A stretch of 64,000 nucleotides of DNA from Datisca glomerata (Eukaryota > Streptophyta > Magnoliopsida > Cucurbitales > Datiscaceae): assembly GCA_003255025.1 (NCBI GenBank), contig QANY01005361.1:568715-632714 (forward strand). Direction: 5' to 3'. Each line of letters starts with the position of its first letter. Position 1 is the stretch's first letter. The notes beneath the pieces are model-generated. The model was not told where the DNA came from and did no database searches. It worked only from the letters and a program-made list of their open reading frames with translations. Positions 45,385 to 57,490 of this stretch are shown here, piece by piece. The translations under genes and the position numbers were made by a program.

Positions 45385-46190
45385 AAGTCTGTTCTAGTGG
45401 CTTAGAAGTTTTGTAGCAAGCCTAAAGAAGAATGTGGTCTTAGCACCAAGTACTCTTACATTCTTAACAAGACAATGTTGAAACAACTCACTTGGAGGTT
45501 ATTGCATGAGGACTCTATAGTTTTCACTACTTTATGCCTCATCACACGGGATCACTGAACGAAGTCATAGTATATTTCTTCTTTTATCTGGCATGGTCTA
45601 AAATATCATTATACTCCTTTGATGCTTGAGTCTAGGTGGTTGATTGGTCATCATTCTAAGGTTCATATTTTGATTGACAACTAATTGAGAACTTCACCGT
45701 TTGATTTAGCAGATGATCATCATCATTTGTTACATCCCCCTTTAGAGTCTCTTATGCAAGATGTATACACTAATCCAGGGGGTTTGTGTCTCCCTGTGTC
45801 TTTAAGTTTTTCTTATTCGGCACTCACTTTTCATATTGAGGGAATGGTAGGAGCTCTGACACTGACTCGTTAGTTTGGACACGTTCTTAGGATGGTGTTA
45901 TTTTTTGTAAAGCTGCGTACATCTGTTTTACTAAGGTTGGGAATTATGTTAGTATGGGTAAGCATATTTGGAAGCAATTTACTCCACCCTCTCGATCTGT
46001 CCTCACTGACATTTTTTCTAAGGAAAATTGCCTAGTGAATCTGCGTTGCGTGCTCCCGGTTAAATATCCTTCCCGGTGCTGGCTTTGTTGTACCGTAGAG
46101 GAGGACTTACATCAACTCTTCATAAAATGTCTTTTTTCTTGTAGGCAATGGGATGCCCTATCGAATGTTTTTAGAAAGAATATTGATGTG
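45385..46190 (+). pseudogene. LINE (non-LTR) polymerase 3' end, truncated
   Basis: Frames in sequence give WKSFCSKPKEECGLS, NKTMLKQLTWRLLHED and WLIGHHSKVHILIDN, the linker found after the reverse transcriptase of plant L1-type LINEs. Further on DSLVWTRS-like and KHIWKQFTPPSRSVLTDIFS lead to the zf-RVT zinc-binding domain with CWLCCTVEEDLHQLFIKCLF. These match the usual pattern W-x3-PS-(R/K), C-x2-C, EED, H-LF-x2-C. Several stops and frameshifts occur. The reverse transcriptase core is absent, as expected for a piece truncated at 45385. At 46190 the Athila LTR cuts the sequence off. Confidence 0.75.
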
Positions 46191-47596
46191 TGTGATAAAT
46201 ACACAAGTGTACGTGTCATTTACGAGTAATAAAATGATAAGTGAATGTCGACCTCTACAGGGACTAATGTGAAATTAAGCAACTAAATAAACCAAATTAA
46301 ATCTAATTGAAAATAGACTAAATGTAATAAATGATTTAAAGTTGAAATGATAATGCTATATAAAATGGCGTAGATTAACACTTGCATAATTTAAGGTTCA
46401 AGTTTAGTAATATTTATGTATTCAATGATGAAGAGAGCTAGCATGGTTAATTTTCCTATCCATTAATATTTCTGGTTAAATCTGTTCTTGCTACCACAAC
46501 ATCCTAATAGCATTAACCTCAGCTCATAAGCACAATAGATTTCTATCCTTGCGATCTTTAACTCTAAGCTTAATTAACTTATCATAAGCCTAATTCAGAT
46601 TAAAGTTGTCACTCATTAGTTCCAGCCAATTGGTTTACAAGGGTGAGTATATATGCTTATACTACTCACTAAATACTTTGATCTACAAATTTTAAGTACC
46701 CCAAGTGTCATTCAAGCTATGTTCATTAAATCAAACATTTTCGGTATTTAATCTAACTTGCATTCTATTAAAGATAGCCAGGCAATAATAAAATTTGAAC
46801 ATTAAGCATTCTTGAATGAAATGCTAACAAGAAATGAGCAACAAAAACTTCATTAACTAGAAACAACAACTCCAAGGTTCATTACTCATACTAGCTTAAA
46901 AGTTTTAGCTCATAATGAGTTATTGAACAAATTCAAATACAACCATTTCCATTTTTACCTCATAGAAAATTAGCTAATAACATGAAATACAGTAAGTAAA
47001 TAAGGCTAAGAAAGAAGAAAGATAAAAGAGAATAAAACGAATATCCTCTTCTTTGTCTTCCTCCTCACTACCTTACTTCTTTTTCTGTCCTTCTTGTGTC
47101 CTTGCTCTGCAAAATGTCTCCTTATTCTGGGCAAGAGTGTAGGCTTCCTCCTGAACTTTATGTACTTTCTATTAAAAGAGCCTTGGAATTAGGGTTTCAT
47201 TCTTCTAGCAGCAACATGTGTCGAGCAGCTACAATGGCGGGGACCATGAAAAAAGCACTGATGCCAAGTGTGCACAAGCATCTTCTCTCGTTTTAGCGCC
47301 AGCTAGACTACGTGACAAATCTCCCTGCCAAGTGTGCATGAGCATTGCTATAGCAGCAACAGAATCAGCTACAACACTTTTCCAGCAACCAAGCTCCCAA
47401 AGCTACCTACACATAAACACGATTTTTTGTACAAAGCTGTTCGAAAGCCATTAAGAAAGTTAGCAAGGCAGTAAAATCAAACAAAAATCTAAACTAAAAA
47501 GAAATGACAAAATAAATAGATGTTTAACTCTCTAAGATAAGCAATAATTAAGACTTGGAAGTGCAAGGATAACTCTAAAATCTTAGAATTATCACA
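46191..47596 (-). repeat. Athila 3' LTR (1,406 bp)
   Basis: The ends are the perfect 8-bp inverted pair TGTGATAA (46191-46198) and TTATCACA (47589-47596), and the start TGTGATAAATACACAAGTG is of a kind seen in Athila-like LTRs. On the minus strand a purine-rich AATTTTGAGAGTG lies just upstream of it and fits the polypurine tract. Only one LTR is in the window, so the boundaries rest on these signals alone. Confidence 0.75.
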
Positions 47597-49004
47597 CTCT
47601 CAAAATTAAAACATTACTCGTCCTTGAGTGATGATAACTAGCACAAAAGACTCACTAAAGAAGCATCCCTAGACAGTACCACTCCTTAACTTATCCACCT
47701 TAGCTCTTCAATTCAAGTAAGAAATCTAAGCCCATTGACCACCAACCTACTCAACACTTTAATGCAACAGTGAACAAAGCAATTTAATTATTATTCTCAA
47801 ACTTACTGAAATGAGGTTCTATCTTAATTCCCTTCAGTGTGTATGTGCTAGAAGCTAGAGTTACTTTTTCAGATTGATTAAGACACTTTAAACCAAGATC
47901 ATGGACATAACTTTGGTGCTCAGACTTGTCCTCTTAGCCTACCAGACAAATAGCAAGAATAATGAAGCTTAATAAAATAGGGTAGAGCAATTACAACAAC
48001 GAAGCACAAAAAGAATAATGAAGTACTAAGCTGCATTTTTATTGATGCATGACTTCTTTCTTTTCTTTTGCTTCTTCAACTTCATCTTTTTGCATAATTA
48101 GAGTACCTTTAATATTAAACTACATTTTGACGCGAATAACAACAAGAGTGATGAAGGCACTCAGTTACTTAGCAATGTAACAAGCAAGGTTGCTTTTATA
48201 TTTTAATTTGCACTTTTTTTATAGTAGGCTCATGTCTCTGGCTACTTTCTGACACAAATGACAACATTGGTGATGAAGGTACCCGGTTACTCAGCAGCCT
48301 AAAATAAAGGAGCCATTCTAACCTAATTCTTCTTTTTCTTTCTCTTTTCACTTTTTTGAAGTCAATTGAGCAGCATAATTACAATAAGCATTACTCAGCA
48401 GAAACCCTTCCCCATACTTGAATATTGAACACTTTTGCACCTTATTTCCTTACTAGTTTTTTGAAGTTCTAAAAGGTAAATCTAAACAAACATTAAGCCT
48501 CTCTCAACTTTTAAAAAAAAACTAAACCTCCAGAATCAGCTAACTCCACTTCTAAGTGCAAAGTGAAATGGAACTAATCTAAACACTATAAATTCAGCAT
48601 ATTGTCAAAACACCTAGACTAAAAAGTTGAATAAAAGAAAAATAGAGATAGCATCCTGAATATTGACAATCACCAAAAAAAAGTTTCAAAGATAATTCTA
48701 AAGAAAACACATAGGTCATCTCCCCCAAACTTAACACATGCAGTGTCCCCACTATAGCAGCAAAATGATAACCATAACACCATAAACATAAAATCTAAAT
48801 GTTTAAAGAAAATAGCAGAACCATAATCAGATTTTAGCATCAACCAAAAAGAAGATAGAAACAACAAGCAAAATAAAAAGAAGGGGCCAGAAAGGTACTC
48901 TTCTGATACTGCTGCAGGATGCTACAGCAGTCTTACAACTCTGAATGCTTGGAGGAGCTCCTAAGCCCACCTCTCCCCTTAGAGGTAGATTTTAGGTCTG
49001 AAAC
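47597..49004 (-). other. Athila 3' spacer with a diverged direct repeat
   Basis: Non-coding sequence between the extra gene and the 3' LTR. 48127-48180 and 48248-48303 are diverged copies of one 55-bp unit (GA(C)AAC..., GTGATGAAGGYAC, GGTTACT(C/T)AGCA). No open frame with a recognisable motif. Confidence 0.6.
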
Positions 49005-50597
49005 TTTTTTTGCTGATTGTATTTCTATTTGAAGTTTATCCTCTAGATACTGCTCTTTTCATCTTTTTTTCAGATTCTTTTTAGCACTTTCACTAGAGCC
49101 AGTTGCTACTGCATCGTTCTTCTTATCAACTGATTTCCCCTTAGACTTGGCAGTCCTGGGGGAATCTTCTACTTCCTCGGGTGCTTCTTCTCGAGAATCA
49201 GGGTAAACAATTTTCTTTTCCCTTTGTCCTTTTCCTTTATTAGGTGATGGCTTTGGTGGTCGTGCAGCGACGACTTCCTCTTCACTCTCTTCAACTTCTA
49301 CTTCTTAGTTCTCCGCTTCCTCATCCTCACTCTCTTCTTTTTCCTTTTCACCTTCAACATGATCATCCTCACTCTCATCATCATCTTCCTCCCCAACTTC
49401 TCTTTTGACTACTTCCTTTCCTTTTATTTCTTCCTTATTATTGGGGGCTTCATTCTCTTGAGCCAATTGCGCTTCCTCTCCCTTCTCTACCTCTACTTTC
49501 TCCTCTTCTTCCGCATTCCAGAGGTGAAGAATGATCTCTAGAAAAGAAGGAAAAGGCCAACTGGGCTTCATAAAAAAATTTTGAAGGCTTTTTTGCAGCG
49601 CACAGTCTCTTACTTAAGCATATTCCCAATATGCTCTAGTTTAGTGCCCTAGCTACTATAGTAGTTTCTGGGACTTTCTTTTTAGGGCTTCTTGGTGTAC
49701 AATCTTGTCATGAAGCATCACCAACATTAGGTGTTAACGTTAGTGGTGTCTGCATCCTTTTACTTACTCGTCTGCTCCCATGATATCATTGGAACATTAC
49801 CCTTCTCTGCAGCAAACCTTGCTATAGCATTTAGAGTAATAGCACCATAATTTATTAGCTTTTCCTCAACACTCATGTAAGGAATCAGATTAATGAAACA
49901 TAATTTACTTATCAAACAGGGAAAGAATAAACAACTTATCTTTTACCAGCATAAATTCCTATTTCCTTATAAATGATGCGACCAACATTAATAGACTTAC
50001 CAAATAGCAAAGCATGCAATAAAAGTAACCGCCTGTGTAACTGTTTGAATGTAAGTAGTGGGCATGATAGAATTATGAGAATGGTACCAGACACTAGACT
50101 TTAGCCCTAAGTTTCAGAGCTGACCTAAGACAAGTTCTACTTCCCTCAGTAGATACGTTATGCCACTTAGTGCCAGAAATAGTCAATTCTTTCAAAATTG
50201 ATTTAGTTTAGACTCAGTAATTTCTTCTTCCAAGACATAATACTCATCGTCTTTATCATCTAGGTCAAAAATAGGATTTATCACCTCATGAGTAAAAACA
50301 AGGAGTGTTCCTCTTAGTGAAAAAATATTTTGTCCATGATTTAAAAGATTAGCATAAAACTCCCTTACTAGGGGAACCAAAATGGTGTCAGAATCCACAC
50401 ATAATCTCTCCTAGCCTCTTTACTTGATGATCGATATAATGTCCTTCGGAAGGCCAAGGGAGGGGATGGGCTCTATCATAAACACATTTTCTTCATGAAT
50501 TTATGTGAATCTCCTCTTCGTACCTCTTTTCATCTTCTTCATTGATAAAGTTTTCAATGGTGACAAGCTTTTTGGGCTAACTTTTTGCTTTCATTTT
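49005..50597 (-). pseudogene. Athila extra gene, Transposase_32-like protein
   Basis: Starting at MKAKS near 50597 and read across three frames: KKLVTIENFINEEDEKRYEE, then VPLVREFYANLLNHGQNIFS with RGTLLVFTHEVINPIFDL, then TWHN-, LRSALKLRAKVWYHS-, MPTTY- and ACFA-like residues. This is the plant-specific domain listed as a putative plant transposon protein (PF20167), often found in Athila elements in this position. The C-terminal part (49571-49305) is a Glu/Asp-rich tail (EEEEKVEVEKGEE) and a Lys-rich end (KGKSVDKKND). The function is not established in the family. At least three frameshifts or stops break it. Confidence 0.65.
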
Positions 50598-51340
50598 GCT
50601 TATTTTCTTCCGCCCTTGCAAAATGAAAAGAGGTTTTGCTGAGAAACAAAATGGGATTTTAGGGTTCTTAGGATAAACAGAGCTTCGCACGAAGTTTATT
50701 GAGGAAGAGGGTTTTGAATTTGAAAAGGTTGTGTGTGAGAAGTGGCAAAGGGCTTTTGAATTTAAAAAATACAAAACATCTTTCCCTATTGCACCACGTG
50801 TTGTTCTCTGTCGGTGAATCACCTAAAATTTTTCAAATCAAAGATATTTTGTTGTGGGGGAAATTTTAAATTTCATGAAATTTCAGTGATTCGCTGATTT
50901 GAGTGTGAATATTGGAGAGTATTTTGGCTGACCTAGCACTACCTTGCTATACATTTCCTTTTCAGGCACTGTAGCATTTAATAATCAAGGTTGTTTCTCT
51001 TCGTTTGCCAGTTGTCCTCTCGGTGGGCCCCTCCTATTGAACTCCCTGCAAAACAAATCGTACAAGATCTTCCTAGCTAAGATATGGAAATTAAATGGAG
51101 ATATTTGATGAAGATATTTTATTAAATGAGAAATATTCTCTAATCATGATGTGAATAAAGGAGATACGTGAGAAATATTCTTGCTTAGATTGAGATATTC
51201 TAGCCTAATTTAAACAAAGATAAATAATAACAAAATAATTTAAAAACTTCTTGGGATGCCTCCCATCAGTGCTTGTTTTTACGTCTTCGGCCTTACTTGG
51301 GCTTGTTCTTTATGGATCACTAAGTTGGGTTGATGTCTTC
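50598..51340 (-). other. Athila spacer between integrase and the extra gene
   Basis: Non-coding. An 81-codon open frame at 50577-50822 overlaps the start of the extra gene but shows no motif. Nothing else recognised. Confidence 0.5.
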
Positions 51341-52500
51341 ATTTTATCCACATCATTTCCCTAATAGTGCTTCACCTTCTGCCTATTAACTTTAAACTAT
51401 CTCCCAGTCTTTTCATCCAATAGGTCCACGGCTCTATAAGGATAAACTTTGATCAATTTAAACGCCTCAAACCATCTTGATTTTAACTTTCCAGGAAAAT
51501 TATCTTGAGTTGAATAACAGAACTTGGGTCCCCGGTATCAATTCTCGATCCACAATCCTTTTGTCATGCCACTTCTTGGTGTTATGTTTGTAAAGTCTTA
51601 CACTCTCATATGAAAATAACATGAATCTGTCCAGTTCATTCAATTGAAAGCCTCTATTCTCTCCTGCTGCTTGCAGGTCTGAATGCAGCTTCTTAACAGC
51701 ATAAAAAGCTTTCTGATGTAGCTTCAATGGTAAGTGACATGCTTTTCCAAAGACTACCCTATAAGGAGACATTCCTAAATGAGTCTTGAAGGTATTTCTA
51801 TAAGCCCATAGCGCATCATCAAGTCTAATAGACCAATCCTTTTTGCTGGGGTTGACAACTTTTTCCAAGATCCTCTTTATTTATACATTGGATAACTCCA
51901 CTTACCCACTCGTATGTGGTTGGTATGTTATAGCAACCTTGTGCTTTACCCCATACATAGACAAGAGTCCTTCAAAAAGCCTGTTACAAAAGTCAATTCC
52001 TTCATCACTTATGATGGCTCTAGGATTCCAAAATCTTGTGAAAATGTTCTTCTGGATAAATTTTACCATTACCTTTGAATTATTTGTTTCCAATGCTAAA
52101 ACTTCAACCCACTTGGAGATATAACCTTTAGCCACTAAGATGTAAAGATTTCCAAATGAATGTGGATATGGCCCCATGAAGTCTATCCCCCATACATTAA
52201 ATAGTTCAACTTCTAAGATATTTTTGAGTTGTATTTCTTGTCTTTGGGATATTCCCAGTCCTTTGACATTTATCACAAGTCTTTGCTACTTCATGTGGAT
52301 CCTTAAAAATGGAAGGCCAAGAATAGCCTGACTATAGTACTTTGCAGCTGTTCCCAGTCCTCCAAAATGCCATCCATAGGGTGAAGAGTGGCATTGTTGC
52401 AATATGATTTAGACTTCCTCTTTTGGGACACACATTCTAAAGATTTGATCAGGCCTTACTTGTAAAGATAGGGGTCATCCCAATGGTAAGCCTTGATTTG
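51341..52500 (-). pseudogene. Athila integrase
   Basis: The zinc region reads HSSPYGWHFGGLGTAAKYYS around 52370 with stops nearby. The core (52276-51902) contains VWGIDFMGPYPHSFGN with the first Asp, YILVAKGYISKWVEVLAL (Lys-Gly where relatives have Val-Asp), FTRFWNPRAIISDEGIDFCN with the second Asp, and the end ITYQPHTSG. The second frame (51868-51500) reads [20 protein letters not shown] and [18 protein letters not shown] residues and ends in the C-terminal [13 protein letters not shown] block. The Glu just after TSG falls at the frame break. Non-functional as read. Confidence 0.85.
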
Positions 52501-52599
52501 TTGAAAGCATTTTTTTAATTGCTGAGAATTGAGGTTAGGAGGTAGTACTCAACTTACTAAATAATTCACAATATCAACAAACCAAAGTGTTACTACTTT

Positions 52600-53566
52600 T
52601 GACACTGCCAACAATTGTTCATCTTAAAAGGTTTCTGCAATAGCTAAAGTTACTGTAGCATTGTTCCTTACTTTAAGTCTTTGCAAATGATCTCCCACTT
52701 GATTTTCTATGCCATTCTTATCTTGGATTTCTAGGTCAAATTCTTGAAGCAACAAGATCCACCTTATGAGCCTAGGCTTTCCATCCTTTTTAGAAATTAA
52801 ATGCTTGATGGCAGAATGGTCAGTATAAACAGTCACCTTAGTGCCTACAAGATATACTCTAAATTTGAAAAAAGTAAAAACAACAGCCCACAACTCCTTC
52901 CGAATGGTGGTGTAATTCAATTGTGCATCTGTTAATGTCGTACTAGCATAGTAGATAGAGTGAAATACTTTACCTTTCCTCTGCCCCAAGACTACTCCAA
53001 CTACATAGTCACTAGCAACACACATTAGTTCAAAAGGTAACTCCCAATTGGGTGCTACAATGATAGGTGCATAGACTAAAACCTTTTTCAATTCAATAAA
53101 AGCATGTCTGCCTTCATCAGTCAATTCAAAAGCCCTATTATTTTCTAATAACATGCATAAAGGTTTTGATATTTTAGTGAATCTTTAATAAACCTCCTAT
53201 AAAATCCAGCATAACCTAAAAACTTCTAATGTCTTTCACTCTGGTAGGGGCAGGGAGTTTTTCAATGACTTATATCTTTACTCTATCAACTTCAATTCCT
53301 TTCAAACACACTTAATGTCATAAGACTATCCCTTCTTGCACCATAAAATGACATTTCTCCCAATTCTGGACCAAGTTACTTTCTTCACATTTTTCTAAAA
53401 CTTTTTCAAGGCTAGATAAACATTTCAAATAAGATTCACCAAAACCTAAAAAGTCATCCATAAATACCTCATGTGTTTGCTCCACCGTATCTGTGAAGAT
53501 TGCTACCATGCATCTCTGAAATGTTGCTGGAGCATTACATAGCTTAAAAGACATCCTTCTGAAAGC
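52600..53566 (-). pseudogene. Athila reverse transcriptase (C-terminal half) and RNase H
   Basis: 53566-53318 begins with RRMSFKLCNAPATFQRCM and has the catalytic block EVFMDDFLGFGES (about 53458). The earlier part of the domain, with its first catalytic Asp, is missing. After broken frames (53318-53160), RNase H reads [35 protein letters not shown] and [20 protein letters not shown], ending near [13 protein letters not shown] at 52700. The deletion junction at about 53566 joins the protease C-terminus (MRVNDQEIILNV) directly to the middle of reverse transcriptase. Confidence 0.85.
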
Positions 53567-53872
53567 AACATTTAAGATTATCTCTTGATCATTAACCCTC
53601 ATGCATTTTCGCACATCAATTACTATCCTTCATGTGGATAAGAATGGTCTTCCCAATAAGATAGGTACTTTTCTGTCTGCCTCATAGCCTAGAATGATGA
53701 AATCTATTAAAAATATAAATTTATCCACTTCTACCAAAACATCATCTATCTTACCTTTTGGATATATATAAGACCTATCAACCAGCTGCAAAGTAATGGT
53801 TGTTGGCCTGGCTTCTCCTATTCCTAACTTTCTGAAGATGGACATTGGCATTAAGTTGATACCTGCATCCAA
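53567..53872 (-). pseudogene. Athila protease
   Basis: MDAGINLMPMSIFRKLGIGE, ITLQLVDRSYIYPKGKIDDV and DRKVPILLGRPFLST make up the typical Athila aspartic protease. The active-site triad DLGAS of relatives reads DAGIN here. It continues past a stop into IDVRKCMRVNDQEIILNV, after which the sequence has been deleted into reverse transcriptase. It lies 5' of reverse transcriptase and 3' of gag, as expected. Confidence 0.8.
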
Positions 53873-54107
53873 GTCACATAAAGTTCTCCCATAATGGGTC
53901 TTTCCAATTGTACAAGGAATGGCGACTCTTCTTGGATATTTAAACTTTGGAAGATATTGTTCTGTAAAATTAAGTTGTATTCTTGGGCCAAGGTTATAGT
54001 CTCAAATTCTTCAAGCCTTCTCCATTTTGTCAAAATGTCTTTCATAAATTTGACATAATTTGGCATTTATTGTAAAGCTTTTACCAGAGGTATGTTTATA
54101 TACAGCT
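53851..54107 (-). pseudogene. gag: Athila gag, 3' segment
   Basis: LYINIPLVKALQ is followed by a stop, then MPNYVKFMKDILTKWRRLEE and ETITLAQEYNLILQNN, and QEESPFLVQLERPIMGE. These are the conserved last residues of Athila gag. The segment begins exactly at the Tat insertion; with one CAGCT copy removed, the reading frame is continuous with the 5' segment at 63368. The stop replaces a codon expected to be glutamine or glutamate in relatives. Confidence 0.85.
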
Positions 54108-54908
54108 TGAACAGGTAAAAAATAATCACTGCCATGTGGATGAAGGGACCTACCCAAGACTCGCGGGAAGCATCGAAAAAGCAGAAATGCATGCCAGACT
54201 GAAATCGCGAGATATTCACAGAACGGGTAATGATCACTTCAAGAACAAAAATCGACATCTCAAGAATGAGGGATCATCACTTCAAAAATGAGAACCAACA
54301 TCTCAAGAATAGATGATCATCACTTCTAGAACGGGAACTGACATCTCGAGAACGGGAGATCATCGCGTCAAGAACTAGGTCATTACCTCAAGGATGGGAC
54401 AAAACATCAGAACGGGAAAAGGGGTTCAAACTGACAATCAAGTGGTCGTGATTGATTGGATAAGCTACACCACCCAAACAAGACAGGTTTGTAGGCCGTC
54501 AAGTGGTTCTAGCTAATTGGCTCAGAACCACAGGAAACTGTCATGTGGTAGTGATTGATGGGTGGCTGAGTGTGACAGATGTAAAATAAAGAAGAGTGGA
54601 TATCCTCAAGAATGAGTGTTATCCTAGGCCTGATGAGTACCTCATTTGAGATGAGTACCTCATCTGATATTTTATTGTTTTATTATTTTTATCAAACCCA
54701 TGCAATTGAGGAAGTCTTTATAAAGCTAATGTATTCAATAAAATAGGACATTCAAGATAGTCAAAAAAGAGAGAAAATCGAGTTCATTTACTCTTTATGA
54801 TTTTAGATTATCAACATCTCTTTCTATCTCATTAAGAATTACATAAATTTTATCCTTATCAATATATTTTTCCCTCAGTCTTAAATAGGACGGGAAATAT
54901 CATTTACA
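54108..54908 (+). repeat. Tat 5' LTR (801 bp) with 43-bp tandem units
   Basis: It runs from TGAACAGGTAAAAAATAATC to CATTTACA. 54220-54400 has four copies of a 43-bp unit (GATCATCACTTC, AGAACGGGAACTGACATCTC), with ATCACTTC or its variant at 54233, 54276, 54319 and 54362. After the LTR comes TTTTGATGCTTTCATTGACA, likely the primer-site region, but I cannot name its tRNA. Confidence 0.9.
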
Positions 54909-54974
54909 TTTTGATGCTTTCATTGACAGCCTGAGAAAAAAGACTCCAAAGACCTACCCTACAAAACCATAAAC

Positions 54975-56350
54975 ATGCCTAGAACCAGATCCAACAGGGC
55001 TCTAAATGAAGATAACAGGCCCAGAAATGAAGATGAGGATCCAAATCAACCGACCCCACCCACAGAAATGCTGCAAACAATCCTAAATGGGATACACGAG
55101 ATGGGAAGAAGGAATACTGAAGCAATGCACAATGTGTGGCAGAATGTACAAAAGCAAATCAACACACTACAACAAGAACTCATGAAAACACGAGCAGAAG
55201 TTAGCGGTGAATGATGGTGAATAGGAAACTCACTCTGAAGGCGACCAGCGAGATGAAAGGCAAGGGGACCGCAAGAACGATAGAAGTATATGACGAGAAG
55301 AAGAAGTCCAATCGTAAAACATTGTGAAGAAAACTGAGGGAGAGGTTTGGCAACCTCAAACCATGTCAAAAGAAGCAGTCGATGAGCTGTTCGACCAAAA
55401 GATGATGGAGATAAGGAATCTCAAGAGTACGGGAAAGAATAACCTTGAGTCTATTATAAGCACATCATTAAGCATAGAAGTGCTAGCAGCATTTGTACCC
55501 AAAAAAATTAACTGTGCCCAGGTTCAAATGTTATGAAGGGATGTCTGATCCCATAGACCATCTTCGATGATTCGAACAAGACAAAGCATTGTACCAACAC
55601 GATGACAAGATGATGTGTAGAATGTTCCCTACCAGTTTAGATAGGATCATTTTCAAGTGGTACCACTCCTCACCAATGCACTCAATTACAAACTCCGCTA
55701 TCATGTCCTCTATTTTTATAGAACAGTACTCACCATCATGGAAGACTCAAAACATCTGATGACGATCTCCACCAATGAAAGGGAGTCCCTACAGGAATAC
55801 CCTCACCACTTCAAAGTTGAAATGGTCAAGGTCAAGAACTGCGACGACCGGTTCGCCAGATTGGCCTTCCGACAAGGTATGGACCTAGAGTCACCCTTCT
55901 TCGAGGACCTATTCAAAGTGAAGCCCATTTCCATAGTAGAGGTTTTTCAACGGGCACGAGCCTGTATTACATTAAAGGAATAAAAGAGGAGTATGTGAAG
56001 AATACTTGAATAGAAGGAAGAAGAATCTCAGATGCGGGAAAGAAGTTTAAGATCTGAAGGAAGGAAGCATGGTGAAACAGAAAGAATGGATGGGAAAATG
56101 CCCAATAGAACAGGAATGCCCACCTCGAGGGACAAGCTCTACACGCCGTTGACTATCCTAGTCAACCAGATACTTGTGACAGTTAAAGATAAACCTTGAC
56201 TGAAAAGACCAGCCCCGTTCACTAAAGAACCTAGCTACAAAGAGAAAGATAAATATTACTCATATCATAAGAACAACGAGCATTACACGCGAGACTGTTT
56301 CCAGCTCAAAGACTATATTGCGCAATTGATCAAAGAAGGATAGCTTAGCC
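54975..56350 (+). pseudogene. gag: Tat gag
   Basis: The start MPRTRSNRALNEDNRPRNED lies 66 bases after the LTR and is followed by a Gln/Glu-rich helix (NVQKQINTLQQELMKTRAEV). 55657-55983 holds the capsid core: MTISTNERESLQEYPHHFKV, CDDRFARLAFRQGMDLESPF and VEVFQRARACITLKE. Near 56260 YYSYHKNNEHYTRDCFQLK is the zinc-knuckle motif of Tat elements, with its first Cys replaced by Tyr. Stops and shifts at 55215, 55537, 55984 and elsewhere break the frame. Confidence 0.85.
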
Positions 56351-57000
56351 AACTTGAGAAAAGAGATGAACAGAAATGTGAGATTGAGAAAGACAACCAA
56401 GAAGAGGATAGAAGGGATAAGGGGATACAGCCCATCCACATCGTCGACAGGATTATAACATTAACCAAGCAAGAAGGGACAACAAAAAAGGAAAGTAAGA
56501 TATACTACAAGAGGCCAACAGTAGAAAGACATCAACAGAAGCCCTCAAGTGGCAACAGGGACTCGCCGCTAATGTTCGGCGACTCCGATCTAGAAAACGA
56601 TGAGCACAACAATAATGCCCTCGTCATTTCAATTCAGGTTGGCAACTGCTTGTTAAGGAGAGTCTTGGTAGATGATGGAAGCATAGTAAACATCTTGTAT
56701 GGGGCAACGATGGAGAAAATATCGATGGGTAATCAAAAATTATAAGGCAACGGAGCCATTAGCTACACATAAGGAACCCTAACGCTCCCAATGAGCGCAA
56801 ACCCATTTAACCATATTAGTAAATTCATAGTATTGGGAACAATGTCTCCGTAAAATGTGATCCTAGGAAGGACCTAGCTCCATCAAATGAAGGTTGTACC
56901 CTCAAAATTCTACCAAGTGTTGAAATACCTAACCCGAGAAGGAGTGAAAACAATAATAGGTGACCTGGCCGTAGCTTGAATCTGTTCAGTAATCACTTTT
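56351..57000 (+). pseudogene. Tat protease region
   Basis: RVLVDDGSIVNILYGATMEK at about 56660-56715 is the Tat aspartic protease (relatives have VDGGS-x-DILF). FNHISKFIVLGTMSP-like residues follow near 56820. Before it lie DKGIQPIHIVDRIITLTKQE and DSDLENDEHNNNALVISIQ-like spacer residues. The first 300 bases continue gag. Frame changes are frequent. Confidence 0.7.
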
Positions 57001-57490
57001 GAGTCTGTAAAAAAAAGCTATGAAAAAGGTCGAGGGACCAGCAAATCTATAGCAATTACAGGGAGACGGCCAGGACGACCCAAGTACGAGGTGTGAGAGG
57101 AAACGAAGCTCATATGCTTAGAGAGAGGATCCTAGAAAATAACAAACGTCGGTGCCCGTCTCAAAGAAAAAAAGAAAAAGAAGTTGATAGAATTCCTAAG
57201 GGAAAACAAATATGTGTTTCCAGCAGCGGCGTAAGAAATGACTGGCATCCCAGAAGAAATCGTCTATCACAGATTAGACACTGATCCCACTATGAAACCT
57301 ATGAAACAAAAAAAAAGCTTCACCCTTGAAAGGAACCAAGCGATCAAAGAGGAAGTTGAGAAGCTATTAGAGAAGGTTTCATCAGGTAAGTGAACTACCC
57401 TGAATGGCTCACTAACGTAGCAATGGTACGACAAAAGAACGAAAAGTGGAGAATCTGCGTCGACTTCACTGATCTAATAAAGTATTCCCC
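57001..57490 (+). pseudogene. Tat reverse transcriptase, N-terminal stub
   Basis: In pieces: FLRENKYVF, EEIVYHRLDTDPTMKPMKQK, RNQAIKEEVEKLLEK, NYPEWLTN-like residues, then WRICVDFTDL near 57450. The next expected motifs, including the catalytic YxDD, are absent. Sequence after about 57490 continues directly with the spacer and N-terminus of RNase H, so more than a kilobase has been lost. Confidence 0.8.
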
